A stretch of DNA of 64,000 bases from Mangrovibacillus cuniculi (GTDB lineage: Bacteria > Bacillota > Bacilli > Bacillales > R1DC41), in NCBI RefSeq assembly GCF_015482585.1, contig NZ_CP049742.1, positions 2,449,001 to 2,513,000 of the forward strand, written 5' to 3'. Both the position numbers and the translations under genes were made by a program. The notes below the pieces were generated by a model. That model was not told where the DNA came from. It saw nothing but the letters and a program-made list of their open reading frames with translations, and searched no databases. Of the stretch, positions 1 through 12,991 are shown one piece after another. Position 1 is the stretch's first letter, and each line of letters begins with the position of its first letter.

Positions 1-1064
1 ACGATGACAGAGCGGCCTTCAATTTTCATGTCCGCATTCATGCGACGGAATTCTTCCACATGCATGAAACGATTTTCGAAAACAGTTTCTGTAATCATGC
101 TTGTTCCGTTTGCACATAAAAGCAGTGCCATCATTTGCGCTTGCATATCCGTTGGGAAGCCTGGATGAGGCATTGTCTTAATATCAACTGGTTTAAGCGC
201 TTTTGGACCTTTTACACGTAGTCCATCTTCTTCTGGGGTAATCGAAACGCCCATCTCTTCTAATTTGGAAACTAAAGAAGCCATATGCTCTGCGATTGCT
301 CCACGAACTAAAACATCACCTTCTGTAACTGCTGCAGCAATCATAAATGTTCCTGCTTCAATACGATCAGGGATGATAGTGTGTTCTACACCCACTAGCT
401 TTTCTACCCCTTCGATGCGGATTGTACCTGTTCCAGCACCAGTAATGCGGCCACCCATTTTATTAATAAAGTTAGCTAGGTCTTCGATTTCCGGCTCTTT
501 TGCTACGTTCTCAAGGATAGTTGTTCCTTGTGCTAAAGCAGCAGCCATCATTACGTTTTGTGTAGCTCCTACGCTTGGGAAGTCAAAATAGATTTTTGCA
601 CCTTTTAGAGGACCATCCACTTCTGCTTCAATAAATCCATTACCAACGCGAACTTTCGCACCCATTGCTTCAAAACCTTTCAAGTGAAGGTCGATAGGAC
701 GGGATCCGATCGCACATCCACCTGGTAGTGCAACACGAGCTTTTCCAGTACGCGCTAAAAGTGAACCCATTACAAGAACGGATGCACGCATTTTACGTAC
801 ATATTCAAATGGAGCTTCAATAGCTAATTTCTTTGTAGCATCTACTTCGATTTGATAGCCGTCGTAGTCCACTTCAGCATTTAATGAACGAAGTACTTGA
901 TTGATTGTATATACATCAGAAAGTGTTGGTGCGTTTTTAATAACACTTTTCCCTTCACTTGCTAATAATGTAGCAGCGATGACAGGTAGAACGGCATTCT
1001 TTGCTCCTTCTACGTTAACCGTTCCCTTTAACTGTTTACCGCCGCGGACGATGATTTTATCCAA
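1..1064 (-). CDS. murAA: UDP-N-acetylglucosamine 1-carboxyvinyltransferase MurAA, 5' part
   Basis: MurA transfers enolpyruvate from PEP to UDP-GlcNAc, the first committed step of peptidoglycan synthesis in the cytoplasm. The visible part is about 354 residues; the C-terminus lies beyond base 1. The protein begins [16 protein letters not shown], the usual MurA opening, and contains the catalytic-cysteine motif [13 protein letters not shown] encoded near 690-730. The start is TTG at 1062-1064, chosen because GGAGGGG lies seven bases upstream and the reading begins exactly at the family N-terminus. A second paralogue, murAB, is at 39669-40955; low-GC Gram-positives commonly carry both. The gene follows ywmB, as in B. 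subtilis. Confidence 0.96.
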   Translation of the reverse strand, partial: MDKIIVRGGKQLKGTVNVEGAKNAVLPVIAATLLASEGKSVIKNAPTLSDVYTINQVLRSLNAEVDYDGYQIEVDATKKLAIEAPFEYVRKMRASVLVMGSLLARTGKARVALPGGCAIGSRPIDLHLKGFEAMGAKVRVGNGFIEAEVDGPLKGAKIYFDFPSVGATQNVMMAAALAQGTTILENVAKEPEIEDLANFINKMGGRITGAGTGTIRIEGVEKLVGVEHTIIPDRIEAGTFMIAAAVTEGDVLVRGAIAEHMASLVSKLEEMGVSITPEEDGLRVKGPKALKPVDIKTMPHPGFPTDMQAQMMALLLCANGTSMITETVFENRFMHVEEFRRMNADMKIEGRSVI

Positions 1065-1095
1065 CGTATTCCCCTCCGCGTCCAATATCTCTATA

Positions 1096-1830
1096 TTAGT
1101 ATTCTGTCGTAATTATGGGTGTGCCGATTATGATGTTTGTCTTACCGCCCATTTCATCATGGCGTACGCCTATTTGCACATTCATATGTTTATGTGCAAG
1201 ACGAACTTTCTGTGATAGACGCGGACTCTCTGCAGACACGGAAGTAAAGTGACTTTCTGTTGTCATCTCTCGCTTCGTCGCATCTAATTGGGACAACAGC
1301 CCATTTATTTGTTCTTCTATTGTTCGATTATCCTCGAACGTTCCTTTGACTGTATAAAACGTAGGTTGATCTGGTGTGAACCAGTTTTGTTTTTGGGTTT
1401 CATAAAAAGATTGTGCTTGCTCAAGATCTTGCTTGGTGCTTGTATTAGGTGCAAGCTCATAGTATAAGTACGAAATACGTTGCCCGTTTGTGTCCGTTGT
1501 TTGCCAAACTAATTTTTCTTGTCCAAATTTACCTAGACGTGTCCCGACAAGTTGCTGCTCTTCTGTTGTTGTGTTCATCGTCCAGAAGAAATCCGAATGA
1601 TTGGCTTTTAACTGTTCACTTTTTTGCTCAAACAATTCTTGGGTAACCCCATCAACCAATGTGCACGTAACCGCTGACCATTCGTTGATAAGTCCCTCCT
1701 CTTGCTCTACTGCTTCCATAAGCAGACGTAAATCGTTCCCTGTTTGTGCTTTTACCCATGTTTGTTGATAAAGAAACGCACCTACTAACAAAACTAGTGA
1801 AATAATAGTTGCCAATTTAAACAATTTCAT
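1096..1830 (-). CDS. ywmB: YwmB family protein, probably exported
   Basis: This 244-residue protein matches the YwmB family by size, position (between ywzB and murAA) and composition; the molecular function is not established. The start is ATG at 1828-1830, preceded by GGGGGAG; a longer frame to 1917 has no comparable ribosome site. Residues 1-25 ([20 protein letters not shown] and following) form a signal peptide or membrane anchor, so the rest probably faces outside. The body is soluble and rich in Gln, Thr and Glu. It may be co-transcribed with murAA, since the gap is only 31 bases. Confidence 0.85.
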   Translation of the reverse strand: MKLFKLATIISLVLLVGAFLYQQTWVKAQTGNDLRLLMEAVEQEEGLINEWSAVTCTLVDGVTQELFEQKSEQLKANHSDFFWTMNTTTEEQQLVGTRLGKFGQEKLVWQTTDTNGQRISYLYYELAPNTSTKQDLEQAQSFYETQKQNWFTPDQPTFYTVKGTFEDNRTIEEQINGLLSQLDATKREMTTESHFTSVSAESPRLSQKVRLAHKHMNVQIGVRHDEMGGKTNIIIGTPIITTEY

Positions 1831-1985
1831 CCGAATCTCCCCCTTACTCACATGATGTCCTTTTGGAGAAAGAACATACGTGGGAAAAGTCGTCATAATC
1901 AGACACATTGTTTGCACTATTTTTCACAAGCTATATCATAGCTATTTTTCGCGCAAGATACTAGATGTAAGAGGTCCTATTTTCT

Positions 1986-2013
1986 ACAAATTCGTGACAA
2001 TTTGTGGTTTTTT
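1986..2013. other. Hairpin with T tract on the plus strand
   Basis: ACAAATT/AATTTGT arms (1986-2005) are followed on the plus strand by TTTTTT. The T run overlaps the ywzB stop codon, and the minus strand has no T tract after the hairpin. It could stop plus-strand antisense transcription, but there is no plus-strand gene here, so its role is unclear. Confidence 0.4.
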
Positions 2014-2245
2014 AATTGAATAAGTACGGCAATTGCTTCGACCACAGGAAATAGTCTAAAAAGAACCGACTAACTGCAGATCCAATAGCAATGGTAAGCA
2101 GTATATAAAGAAGTCGAGCCTGCACTACTTTATTTCCGCGCAAGAACTTGTCAAAGTGGAGTGCCTGCAATGACCAAAAGGTGACAGCAAAAAAAGCCAG
2201 ATGTACCATCATACTTATTAACGCTTGAGAACCGAAATCAGCCAT
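2012..2245 (-). CDS. ywzB: DUF1146 family small membrane protein YwzB
   Basis: A 77-residue protein with two hydrophobic segments (about residues 10-28 and 44-66) and a short cytoplasm-like basic loop between them. Sequence and location between atpC and ywmB match B. subtilis YwzB (DUF1146), whose function is unknown. The ATG at 2243-2245 follows AGGAGGAAC. It is separated from the ATP synthase operon by the atp terminator and a 42-bp repeat array, so it is probably transcribed on its own or with ywmB. Confidence 0.88.
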   Translation of the reverse strand: MADFGSQALISMMVHLAFFAVTFWSLQALHFDKFLRGNKVVQARLLYILLTIAIGSAVSRFFLDYFLWSKQLPYLFN

Positions 2246-2486
2246 TTTTGTTCCTCCTACTTTGTATACACTAATTCTTGAAATTATCAGAAAAATTTTG
2301 TCGAAATCTGTTAGTTAAAAAGACCACAATGCTCATTTTATCATACGTGTAAAGGTTTTTACATATGGTATTATTCGACAATGGGGGATTTTTTTGAATA
2401 GTGGCGTGGACAGATATTTTGTTTGGGAGGTAGTGGTCTTTCTTTAATGTGATTACCCTCTGTATCGTCTGGTACTACTTCTATTT
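2246..2486. other. Non-coding gap upstream of ywzB
   Basis: AT-rich leader region with no convincing gene. Candidate promoter elements for ywzB exist on the minus strand (for example TATGATAAAAT near 2336-2346), but no matching -35 element at good spacing was found. Confidence 0.3.
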
Positions 2487-2880
2487 ATAGCGACTTACCT
2501 CGTTTGTCGCCTCGTGCTTCTTCTCCTCATGGCGACTTACCTCGTTTGTCGCCTCGTGCTCCTTCTTCTCATGGCGACTTACCTCGTTTGTCGCCTCGTG
2601 CTCCTTCTTCTCATGGCGACTTACCTCGTTTGTCGCCTCGTGCTCCTTCTTCTCATGGCGACTTACCTCGTTTGTCGCCTCGTGCTCCTTCTCCTCATGG
2701 CGACTTAACTCGTTTGTCGCCTCGTGTTTCTTCTCCTCATGGCGACTTACCTCGTTTGTCGCCCCATGCTTCTTCTCCTCATGGCGACTTAACTCGTTTG
2801 TCGCCTTGTGCTCCTTCTCCTCATGGCGACTTAACTCGTTTGTCGCCTTACTCTCTTTCTTTTCAAGTCAACTAAGCACG
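2487..2880. repeat. Tandem array A1: about nine 42-bp units with GGCGAC/GTCGCC hairpin arms
   Basis: Each unit has GGCGAC, an 11-base loop (TTACCTCGTTT or TTAACTCGTTT), GTCGCC, then a 19-base linker (of the type TCGTGCTCCTTCTTCTCAT), 42 bases in all. The two hexamers are exact reverse complements, so every unit can form a hairpin or offer a palindromic protein site. Drift is concentrated in the linker; arms are almost invariant except at the two ends. The array starts about 30 bases past the atpC terminator. Because 42 is divisible by three, several frames stay open through it, but the resulting repeats (for example LSPRAPSSHGDLPR) resemble no protein and lack a proper start site. Confidence 0.92.
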
Positions 2881-2903
2881 TTTGTCACCCACCCAAGCAA
2901 CAG

Positions 2904-2936
2904 AAAAAGGTTGGAACCAATGGTCCCAACCTTTTT
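2904..2936 (-). terminator. Intrinsic terminator of the atp operon
   Basis: GGTTGGGACC and GGTTCCAACC form a strong hairpin around a three-base loop (2909-2931), with TTTTT following on the minus strand and an A tract on the other side, so it could act in both directions. It lies just past the atpC stop. Confidence 0.9.
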
Positions 2937-2951
2937 CTTCGCCTCGCTATA

Positions 2952-3377
<426 letters not shown>

Positions 3378-3382
3378 CTAAA

Positions 3383-4813
<1,431 letters not shown>

Positions 4814-4816
4814 TTA

Positions 4817-4928
4817 AAAGCTGAAGCGCCTCGGTAAGCATCAATCGTAAACTGGGAAGGCTGACAGTCGAGCCTGCTCGACATAGGACTTTCCAGTTTA
4901 TCGCGTGATGCTAGGCGCTGAAGCTAGA
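4817..4928. repeat. Dispersed long-palindrome element (GTCTAGCT type) inside the atp operon
   Basis: The ends AAGCTGAAGCGCC and GGCGCTGAAGCTAG, and inner arms AGCATCAATCG/CGCGTGATGCT and AAACTGGGAAG/CTTTCCAGTTT, make one long imperfect hairpin with a GTCGAGcctGCTCGAC tip. A partial second end (AAAAGCTGAAGCGCCTCGGT) follows at 4935-4961. A related element lies at 41121-41244. It will be transcribed within the atpG-atpD mRNA. Confidence 0.85.
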
Positions 4929-4934
4929 GATTAT

Positions 4935-4961
4935 TAAAAGCTGAAGCGCCTCGGTCGACGC
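4935..4961. repeat. Partial copy of the GTCTAGCT-type element end
   Basis: Twenty bases, AAAAGCTGAAGCGCCTCGGT, repeat the start of the adjacent element, then the sequence diverges. This looks like a solo end left by deletion, or a duplicated terminus. Confidence 0.7.
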
Positions 4962-4978
4962 CATTCGCTCAAAAGTTT

Positions 4979-5860
<882 letters not shown>

Positions 5861-5891
5861 TTAGATTAAGGCTCTGATAGACAGCACAGTT

Positions 5892-6032
5892 GATTTTTGT
5901 CTCATTTAGTCAGTTTTCTAACAAGTCTTTAGGGAAAGCTAGCTTTCCCGGCGACTTGTTAGAAAACTGACTACCTTTCAGCTCTGCTGAAAGGCGTATG
6001 AAGCATAGCTTCATACGAATGAGCCAAAAATC
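5892..6032. repeat. Four-way-junction dispersed element, copy 1
   Basis: An outer stem (GATTTTTG.CTCATT with AATGAG.CAAAAATC) encloses three hairpins: CGTATGAAG/CTTCATACG, CCTTTCAGC/GCTGAAAGG, and a long arm TCAGTTTTCTAACAAGTC with its exact complement, tipped by GGGAAAGC/GCTTTCCC. Copy 2 at 48414-48559 keeps the constant parts but has different arm sequences that still pair. It lies between atpA and atpG. Confidence 0.9.
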
Positions 6033-6104
6033 GTGCAGAATCCGAACAGAGTCTAGTTTAAAAGCAGAAGCGCTAACGAAAGCGCCCCTACCCACGTTTA
6101 CGAA

Positions 6105-7625
<1,521 letters not shown>

Positions 7626-7639
7626 TTAAAATGAGAGTT

Positions 7640-8179
7640 TTAGTTAATTACTAGTTTCTTTGTTAAACGATCCATTTTACCTTGTAAAGTGGCATCGAAA
7701 ATTCTGTTACCAATACGAACTTTTAAGCCTCCAAGAATACTTGGATCAACAATGTTCGTAATATGTAGAGAAGACTTCCCTACTTTCGGTGCATATGCTG
7801 CAGAGATTTGTACTTGCTCTTCCTGCGTTAACGCGCGGACAGAGTAAACAGTAGCATTTGCTCTACCTTTTGCTTCATTTACTAGATTGCTGTATGCGTC
7901 AATAACAGATGTTACTTCACTCATACGATGACGATCTACTAAAAGGAATAATGTATTTCGAACGAAATCGGAAGCGCTAGCGAATGCTTGGCCAACCATT
8001 TCTTTCTTTTTCGCTAAGGATAGTTTCGGAGCTCCTAAAACCGTTAAGATTTCAGGGTTGTTCACCACAACTTGCTTCACAACCGATAGCTCTGACTCAA
8101 TTAGATCGACTTGTTGGTTCTTTACTGCTACTTCATAAAGAGCTTGTGCATAGCGTTTTGCTACCGTTGATTGTTTCAT
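7640..8179 (-). CDS. atpH: F1 ATP synthase delta subunit
   Basis: A 179-residue delta subunit, which joins the b-subunit peripheral stalk to the top of F1. The N-terminal helical domain (TVAKRYAQALYEVA) and the C-terminal end (LGGLKVRIGNRIFDATLQGK) are family signatures. Its ATG overlaps the atpF stop by four bases, indicating translational coupling. Confidence 0.98.
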   Translation of the reverse strand: MKQSTVAKRYAQALYEVAVKNQQVDLIESELSVVKQVVVNNPEILTVLGAPKLSLAKKKEMVGQAFASASDFVRNTLFLLVDRHRMSEVTSVIDAYSNLVNEAKGRANATVYSVRALTQEEQVQISAAYAPKVGKSSLHITNIVDPSILGGLKVRIGNRIFDATLQGKMDRLTKKLVIN

Positions 8180-8694
8180 CGGATGTCGCCTGCCTCTTTA
8201 ATTGTATCTTGGATTAACTTGTCTTGATCTGCAGATGTAAGTTCTTTAGAAATAACTTTAGACGCTACTAGAACAGATAATGAAGCCACTTGTTCACGAA
8301 GTGCCGCTACTGCAGCATCACGTTCTTGTGCGATTTCACGGCGAGCAGCTTCTTTCATACGCTCTGCTTCTACTTTCGCAGCTTCTGTTAATTCAACACG
8401 CATTTGCTCTGATTGCTTTTTCGCATTTGCAATAAGCTCGCTAGCTTCTGTACGCGCTTCGTTCAGTTGTTGACGCTGCTCTTCTAGAAGTTTTTGCGCT
8501 TCTGCACGGTCTGCTTCTGCTTCTTCGATTTCATTATTTACATAATCTTCACGTTGTTTCATGACGCCTACTAGAGGGCCCCACGCGAATTTCTTAAGTA
8601 GGAACATTAGTAATGCGAAGACTAACAATTGGTAGATTGCGTCTGCCCCTGTAAAAGGACCGCCTGCACCTAATGCTAAGTAATCTAGTACCAC
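8176..8694 (-). CDS. atpF: F0 ATP synthase b subunit
   Basis: The b subunit forms the peripheral stalk: one N-terminal membrane helix (about residues 15-35, YQLLVFALLMFLLKKFAWGP) followed by a long charged coiled coil rich in Glu, Ala, Lys and Arg. The frame is open up to TTG at 8715, but that codon is itself part of the GGAGGGAG ribosome site. The GTG at 8692-8694 gives 172 residues, the usual length, although the spacing of 12 bases from the site is long; GTG at 8706 is the alternative. It overlaps atpH by four bases. Confidence 0.9.
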   Translation of the reverse strand: MVLDYLALGAGGPFTGADAIYQLLVFALLMFLLKKFAWGPLVGVMKQREDYVNNEIEEAEADRAEAQKLLEEQRQQLNEARTEASELIANAKKQSEQMRVELTEAAKVEAERMKEAARREIAQERDAAVAALREQVASLSVLVASKVISKELTSADQDKLIQDTIKEAGDIR

Positions 8695-8775
8695 GATACG
8701 TTTCACTCCCTCCAACTATTTTCAAAAGGTATATCTATCTTTGTTAAGAATGTCAGGGTTCATAGGATATTACCT

Positions 8776-8827
8776 AGTTGTTACGTCACGTAACAAAAGG
8801 CGAAGGATCATCAAAATGCTCTCCGCC
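8776..8827 (-). terminator. Possible attenuator between atpE and atpF
   Basis: On the minus strand GGCGGAG and a C-CTTCGCC arm pair around an A/T-rich loop and are followed by TTTTG; directly after comes a second perfect hairpin TTGTTACG-TGA-CGTAACAA. A weak internal terminator here would favour c-subunit mRNA over downstream genes. This is structural inference only. Confidence 0.5.
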
Positions 8828-8857
8828 TCTTTATGTCCTAAATGTTACCGGTGTTTA

Positions 8858-10237
<1,380 letters not shown>

Positions 10238-10257
10238 TTGTAGACTCTCCTGTTACC

Positions 10258-10467
10258 TTAAAGCTTATTGATCGTTTTGATGACAGCAAGGATCCCTGCT
10301 GCAAATCCCAACAATAGCCCCGTCACCATACACCATGGTGATGTCAGTAGTTGTTGATCCATCCACTTCCCGATCAACATTCCGATAACGGGACAGCCTG
10401 CAAGCTGCGAAACAATGGTTGAATATAAAGCAAATGATTTAATAGGGTGTCGACTGTCGGATTTCAT
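10258..10467 (-). CDS. atpZ: AtpZ/AtpI family protein
   Basis: A 69-residue protein with two membrane helices (residues 12-34 and 45-64) and the family pattern GMLIGKWMDQQL. AtpZ forms a complex with AtpI that is proposed to supply Mg2+ or Ca2+ to the synthase in alkaliphilic and other Bacillus. It is the first gene of the atp operon; the ATG follows GAGGGATTGAG. Presence of a separate atpZ gene distinguishes this operon from that of B. subtilis. Confidence 0.88.
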   Translation of the reverse strand: MKSDSRHPIKSFALYSTIVSQLAGCPVIGMLIGKWMDQQLLTSPWCMVTGLLLGFAAGILAVIKTINKL

Positions 10468-10521
10468 CTCAATCCCTCACACTCGAAATAATGAGGTAAA
10501 ACGTGGTTCTATGAGGTTTCA

Positions 10522-10536
10522 TGTAAAGCGTTTACA
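10522..10536. promoter_or_regulatory. cre-like site in the atp leader
   Basis: TGTAAAGCGTTTACA is a near-perfect palindrome resembling the CcpA cre consensus (12 of 14 positions for TGWAARCGYTWNCW). It lies about 40-55 bases downstream of the expected atp transcript start, where a bound repressor would block elongation. Functional status is unproven. Confidence 0.45.
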
Positions 10537-10582
10537 AACTTTACATTTGTAGGGTTTTCCTATGTTACCTTTACCCTTTGTA

Positions 10583-10611
10583 AGCATACAATAGCCCCCC
10601 TATCATGTCAA
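10583..10611 (-). promoter_or_regulatory. Sigma-A promoter of the atp operon
   Basis: TTGACA (10606-10611) and TATGCT (10583-10588) on the minus strand are separated by exactly 17 bases. The transcript would carry a leader of about 110 bases before atpZ. Confidence 0.8.
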
Positions 10612-10704
10612 CGGACTTTCTAGGAAAAGTTCAGACGTATCAAGGCCTCTATAACAAAGTTCACATTTTAGACATAAAGGACATTTTTGTTATATAAAGG
10701 GAAA

Positions 10705-10734
10705 AAGCCAGAAAAGTCCATGACTTTTCTAGCT
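10705..10734 (-). terminator. Terminator of the subtilase gene
   Basis: AGCTAGAAAAGTC and GACTTTTCTGGCT pair around ATG, followed by TTTTT on the minus strand, directly after the protease stop codon. Confidence 0.88.
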
Positions 10735-12891
10735 CTATAGAAGCACCCCTGCAAATTCTGTTTTCCCCGACTTTTCTACACACAAAACGAATAAATAACT
10801 CCCGTATTCTGTACTCTGTGTCGGAAAAATTATATCCTTCTCTCGAAGTCCTGGTTTCACATTTTTCTCCCAGTCGACAAACTTTTCAAACGTTAGTGTT
10901 CCTGGATCATACAAAGCAATAGAAAATGAATCTGCTCCACCCGGTAAGTACACTTCATACCCTAACTTTCCAGCGTTTAATTCAGCCACAAACCCTTGAA
11001 TCCTAGGATAGTCCGGCTCTTGATGAATCACTAAGAACGGAATACTTCGATCATCTATCCCCTCTCTAATCGAGATAAACCCTTCTGTCATCATTCTATT
11101 GTCTACATCATTATTTTTTAGAGAGACAACTAAGTCCCCTTCCTCCCCTGGCTCTAGTGTTAAGATCGGAGAGGCTGCAAAGATATGTGACCATTCTTTT
11201 GCATCTACAAAATAAGTTTGCTGCTTCTCACTATTATTTGTGATGTGAATGGTTTTATTTTCCTTCTCATAGAACGTAAGGCTCGTTGGCTCATAAACAC
11301 TAGTTGCTTCCAATGCTTTTTCTACAAAGATACGTCCAGCTCCCTGTTCATACACTCTGTAACGATTTTTTTCTATATCCACTAGTTGTTCCGCCGTTGT
11401 CATAAGCGCTGACTTTATTTCTACCGGCCCCCATTCTGGATGAGCTTCTTTTAATAAAGCTGCTACACCAGCCACATAAGGCGCAGACATACTCGTTCCT
11501 TCCAAAGGAAGATACCCACCTGGAACGGTACTTTTGATTTGAACTCCAGGAGCCAAAACATCAGGTTTAATGGTGTAGGAACGAGTAACAGGTCCTCTTG
11601 AACTAAAACTTGCTAATTGATCTACTGTCTCTACTTCACCAGAACGAACAAGTAGCTGTCCTCCATTGTCTTGGATTGCTTTTATTAATCTGTCTCCGTT
11701 TTCTTTTGAAAGTGCACCAGATGCTATTGGAACAGGGATTTCTAAACCCGCGTGTAATTCCCCTGGTTCTGAGTTATAAAAAAGAATCCCAATAGCTCCT
11801 TGCTCCATAGATACTCTCGTTTTGTCTAGGAATGACACGCCGCCCCGCTTTACGACAGCTACTTTTCCAGTTAGGTCTGTTTGTTGGATATCCGTAATTG
11901 TTTGACCTGCATCCACAAGAGTAAATGATCTCCCTATTTCAAATGTCTTAGCTTGTTGCACTGGTAAGAGGTGCAGCTGCTCATCACCCCACTGTAACGT
12001 TGGGGTTTTCAATTTAGGTGTCGAAGCCCCTACCGTGATCGCTTTGCTAGACGTTCCCGGTGTGCCAACCGTCCATACGCCAGGACCGGTGTTTCCGCTT
12101 GATACAATAGCTGTTATACCTTTTTCTACTATTTTATCTAGAGCTTTCGTAATTGGAAGATCAGGCGCGTTAACAGAACTTCCGAGAGAGAGATTCACTA
12201 CATCAACTTTATCGATATACGCTTGTTCTAAAGCAGCGAGCACTTGGTCAGAGGTACCCGCTCCACCAGGACCAAGTGCTCTGTATATATAGAGCGAGGC
12301 GTTAGGTGCAACTCCTTGCATCGAACCGTTTGCGGCAATTATTCCTGCCACATGTGTGCCGTGGTATGTAGGGCCATAGTTCCGAGCTGTCGCTTCCAGT
12401 GGATCGCGGTCTAAATCAACGAAGTCTACCCCTTTTTTATAGTTGCGCGAAAGGTCACGATGATCATAGTCTAAACCTGTATCAATCACTCCTACTTTAA
12501 TGCCTTTTCCTGTGAGGCGCTGGCCAAATTTGTTACCAAAGTGACGAGCTTGCTCTACTCCAATTAAATCCATGTTGGCGTGTTCTTCTACTTTGTAAGT
12601 TAGGACTGGAGAGGTTTGTGTGATGGTTGGTTGAGTTTCTGCCCAGCGGTTCAGATAGTTTGTTGGACCTACAATAGAATACCCTTTAAAAAGATGTTGG
12701 AAAGTGAAGCGAATTTTCGCCTGAGACGGAAGTGTTTCTTTGAATTTAGCAACAGGTTCATCCGTTTCAACTAGTATAGTGGTTGTCTGTAATTGGTCTT
12801 TTGGTGGATTTGTCATTGGTATGGATGGAGATGCTGCACTAATTGAGATGTTTAGAAAAAAGATACAACTGATTAAGATCATTGCGCGCAC
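10735..12891 (-). CDS. Secreted subtilisin-like serine protease (S8 family, Vpr type)
   Basis: A 718-residue pre-pro-protease. Residues 1-20 form a signal peptide, about 36-103 an I9-type propeptide. The catalytic triad is Asp137 (VIDTG), His177 (YHGTHVAG) and Ser467 (LEGTSMSAPYVAG), with the oxyanion Asn267 (SSGNTGP). A protease-associated (PA) domain is inserted at about 330-420 (LTGKVAVVKRGGVSF). The C-terminal 200 residues are beta-rich and not assigned. The architecture resembles B. subtilis Vpr but is shorter, and Vpr lies elsewhere in that genome; here the gene sits between mnaA and the atp operon. It has its own terminator, and the product probably acts outside the cell. Confidence 0.93.
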   Translation of the reverse strand: MRAMILISCIFFLNISISAASPSIPMTNPPKDQLQTTTILVETDEPVAKFKETLPSQAKIRFTFQHLFKGYSIVGPTNYLNRWAETQPTITQTSPVLTYKVEEHANMDLIGVEQARHFGNKFGQRLTGKGIKVGVIDTGLDYDHRDLSRNYKKGVDFVDLDRDPLEATARNYGPTYHGTHVAGIIAANGSMQGVAPNASLYIYRALGPGGAGTSDQVLAALEQAYIDKVDVVNLSLGSSVNAPDLPITKALDKIVEKGITAIVSSGNTGPGVWTVGTPGTSSKAITVGASTPKLKTPTLQWGDEQLHLLPVQQAKTFEIGRSFTLVDAGQTITDIQQTDLTGKVAVVKRGGVSFLDKTRVSMEQGAIGILFYNSEPGELHAGLEIPVPIASGALSKENGDRLIKAIQDNGGQLLVRSGEVETVDQLASFSSRGPVTRSYTIKPDVLAPGVQIKSTVPGGYLPLEGTSMSAPYVAGVAALLKEAHPEWGPVEIKSALMTTAEQLVDIEKNRYRVYEQGAGRIFVEKALEATSVYEPTSLTFYEKENKTIHITNNSEKQQTYFVDAKEWSHIFAASPILTLEPGEEGDLVVSLKNNDVDNRMMTEGFISIREGIDDRSIPFLVIHQEPDYPRIQGFVAELNAGKLGYEVYLPGGADSFSIALYDPGTLTFEKFVDWEKNVKPGLREKDIIFPTQSTEYGSYLFVLCVEKSGKTEFAGVLL

Positions 12892-12954
12892 AATATCTCC
12901 CCCTTTTTCCTTTACCGTGTGATAAAGCGGTGGAGAATATACTGGATAATAAAG

Positions 12955-12986
12955 ACAGCCATGGCGAGTTAAAGCGCCATGGCTGT
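12955..12986 (-). terminator. Terminator after mnaA
   Basis: Twelve-base arms ACAGCCATGGCG/CGCCATGGCTGT around an eight-base loop, followed by CTTTATT on the minus strand. Confidence 0.85.
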
Positions 12987-12991
12987 TCTAA

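Noticed and set aside
2504-2875. Plus-strand frame of 123 residues with LSPRAPSSHGDLPR repeats
   Set aside because: It is the translation of array A1 and lies antisense between atp and ywzB, without a start site.
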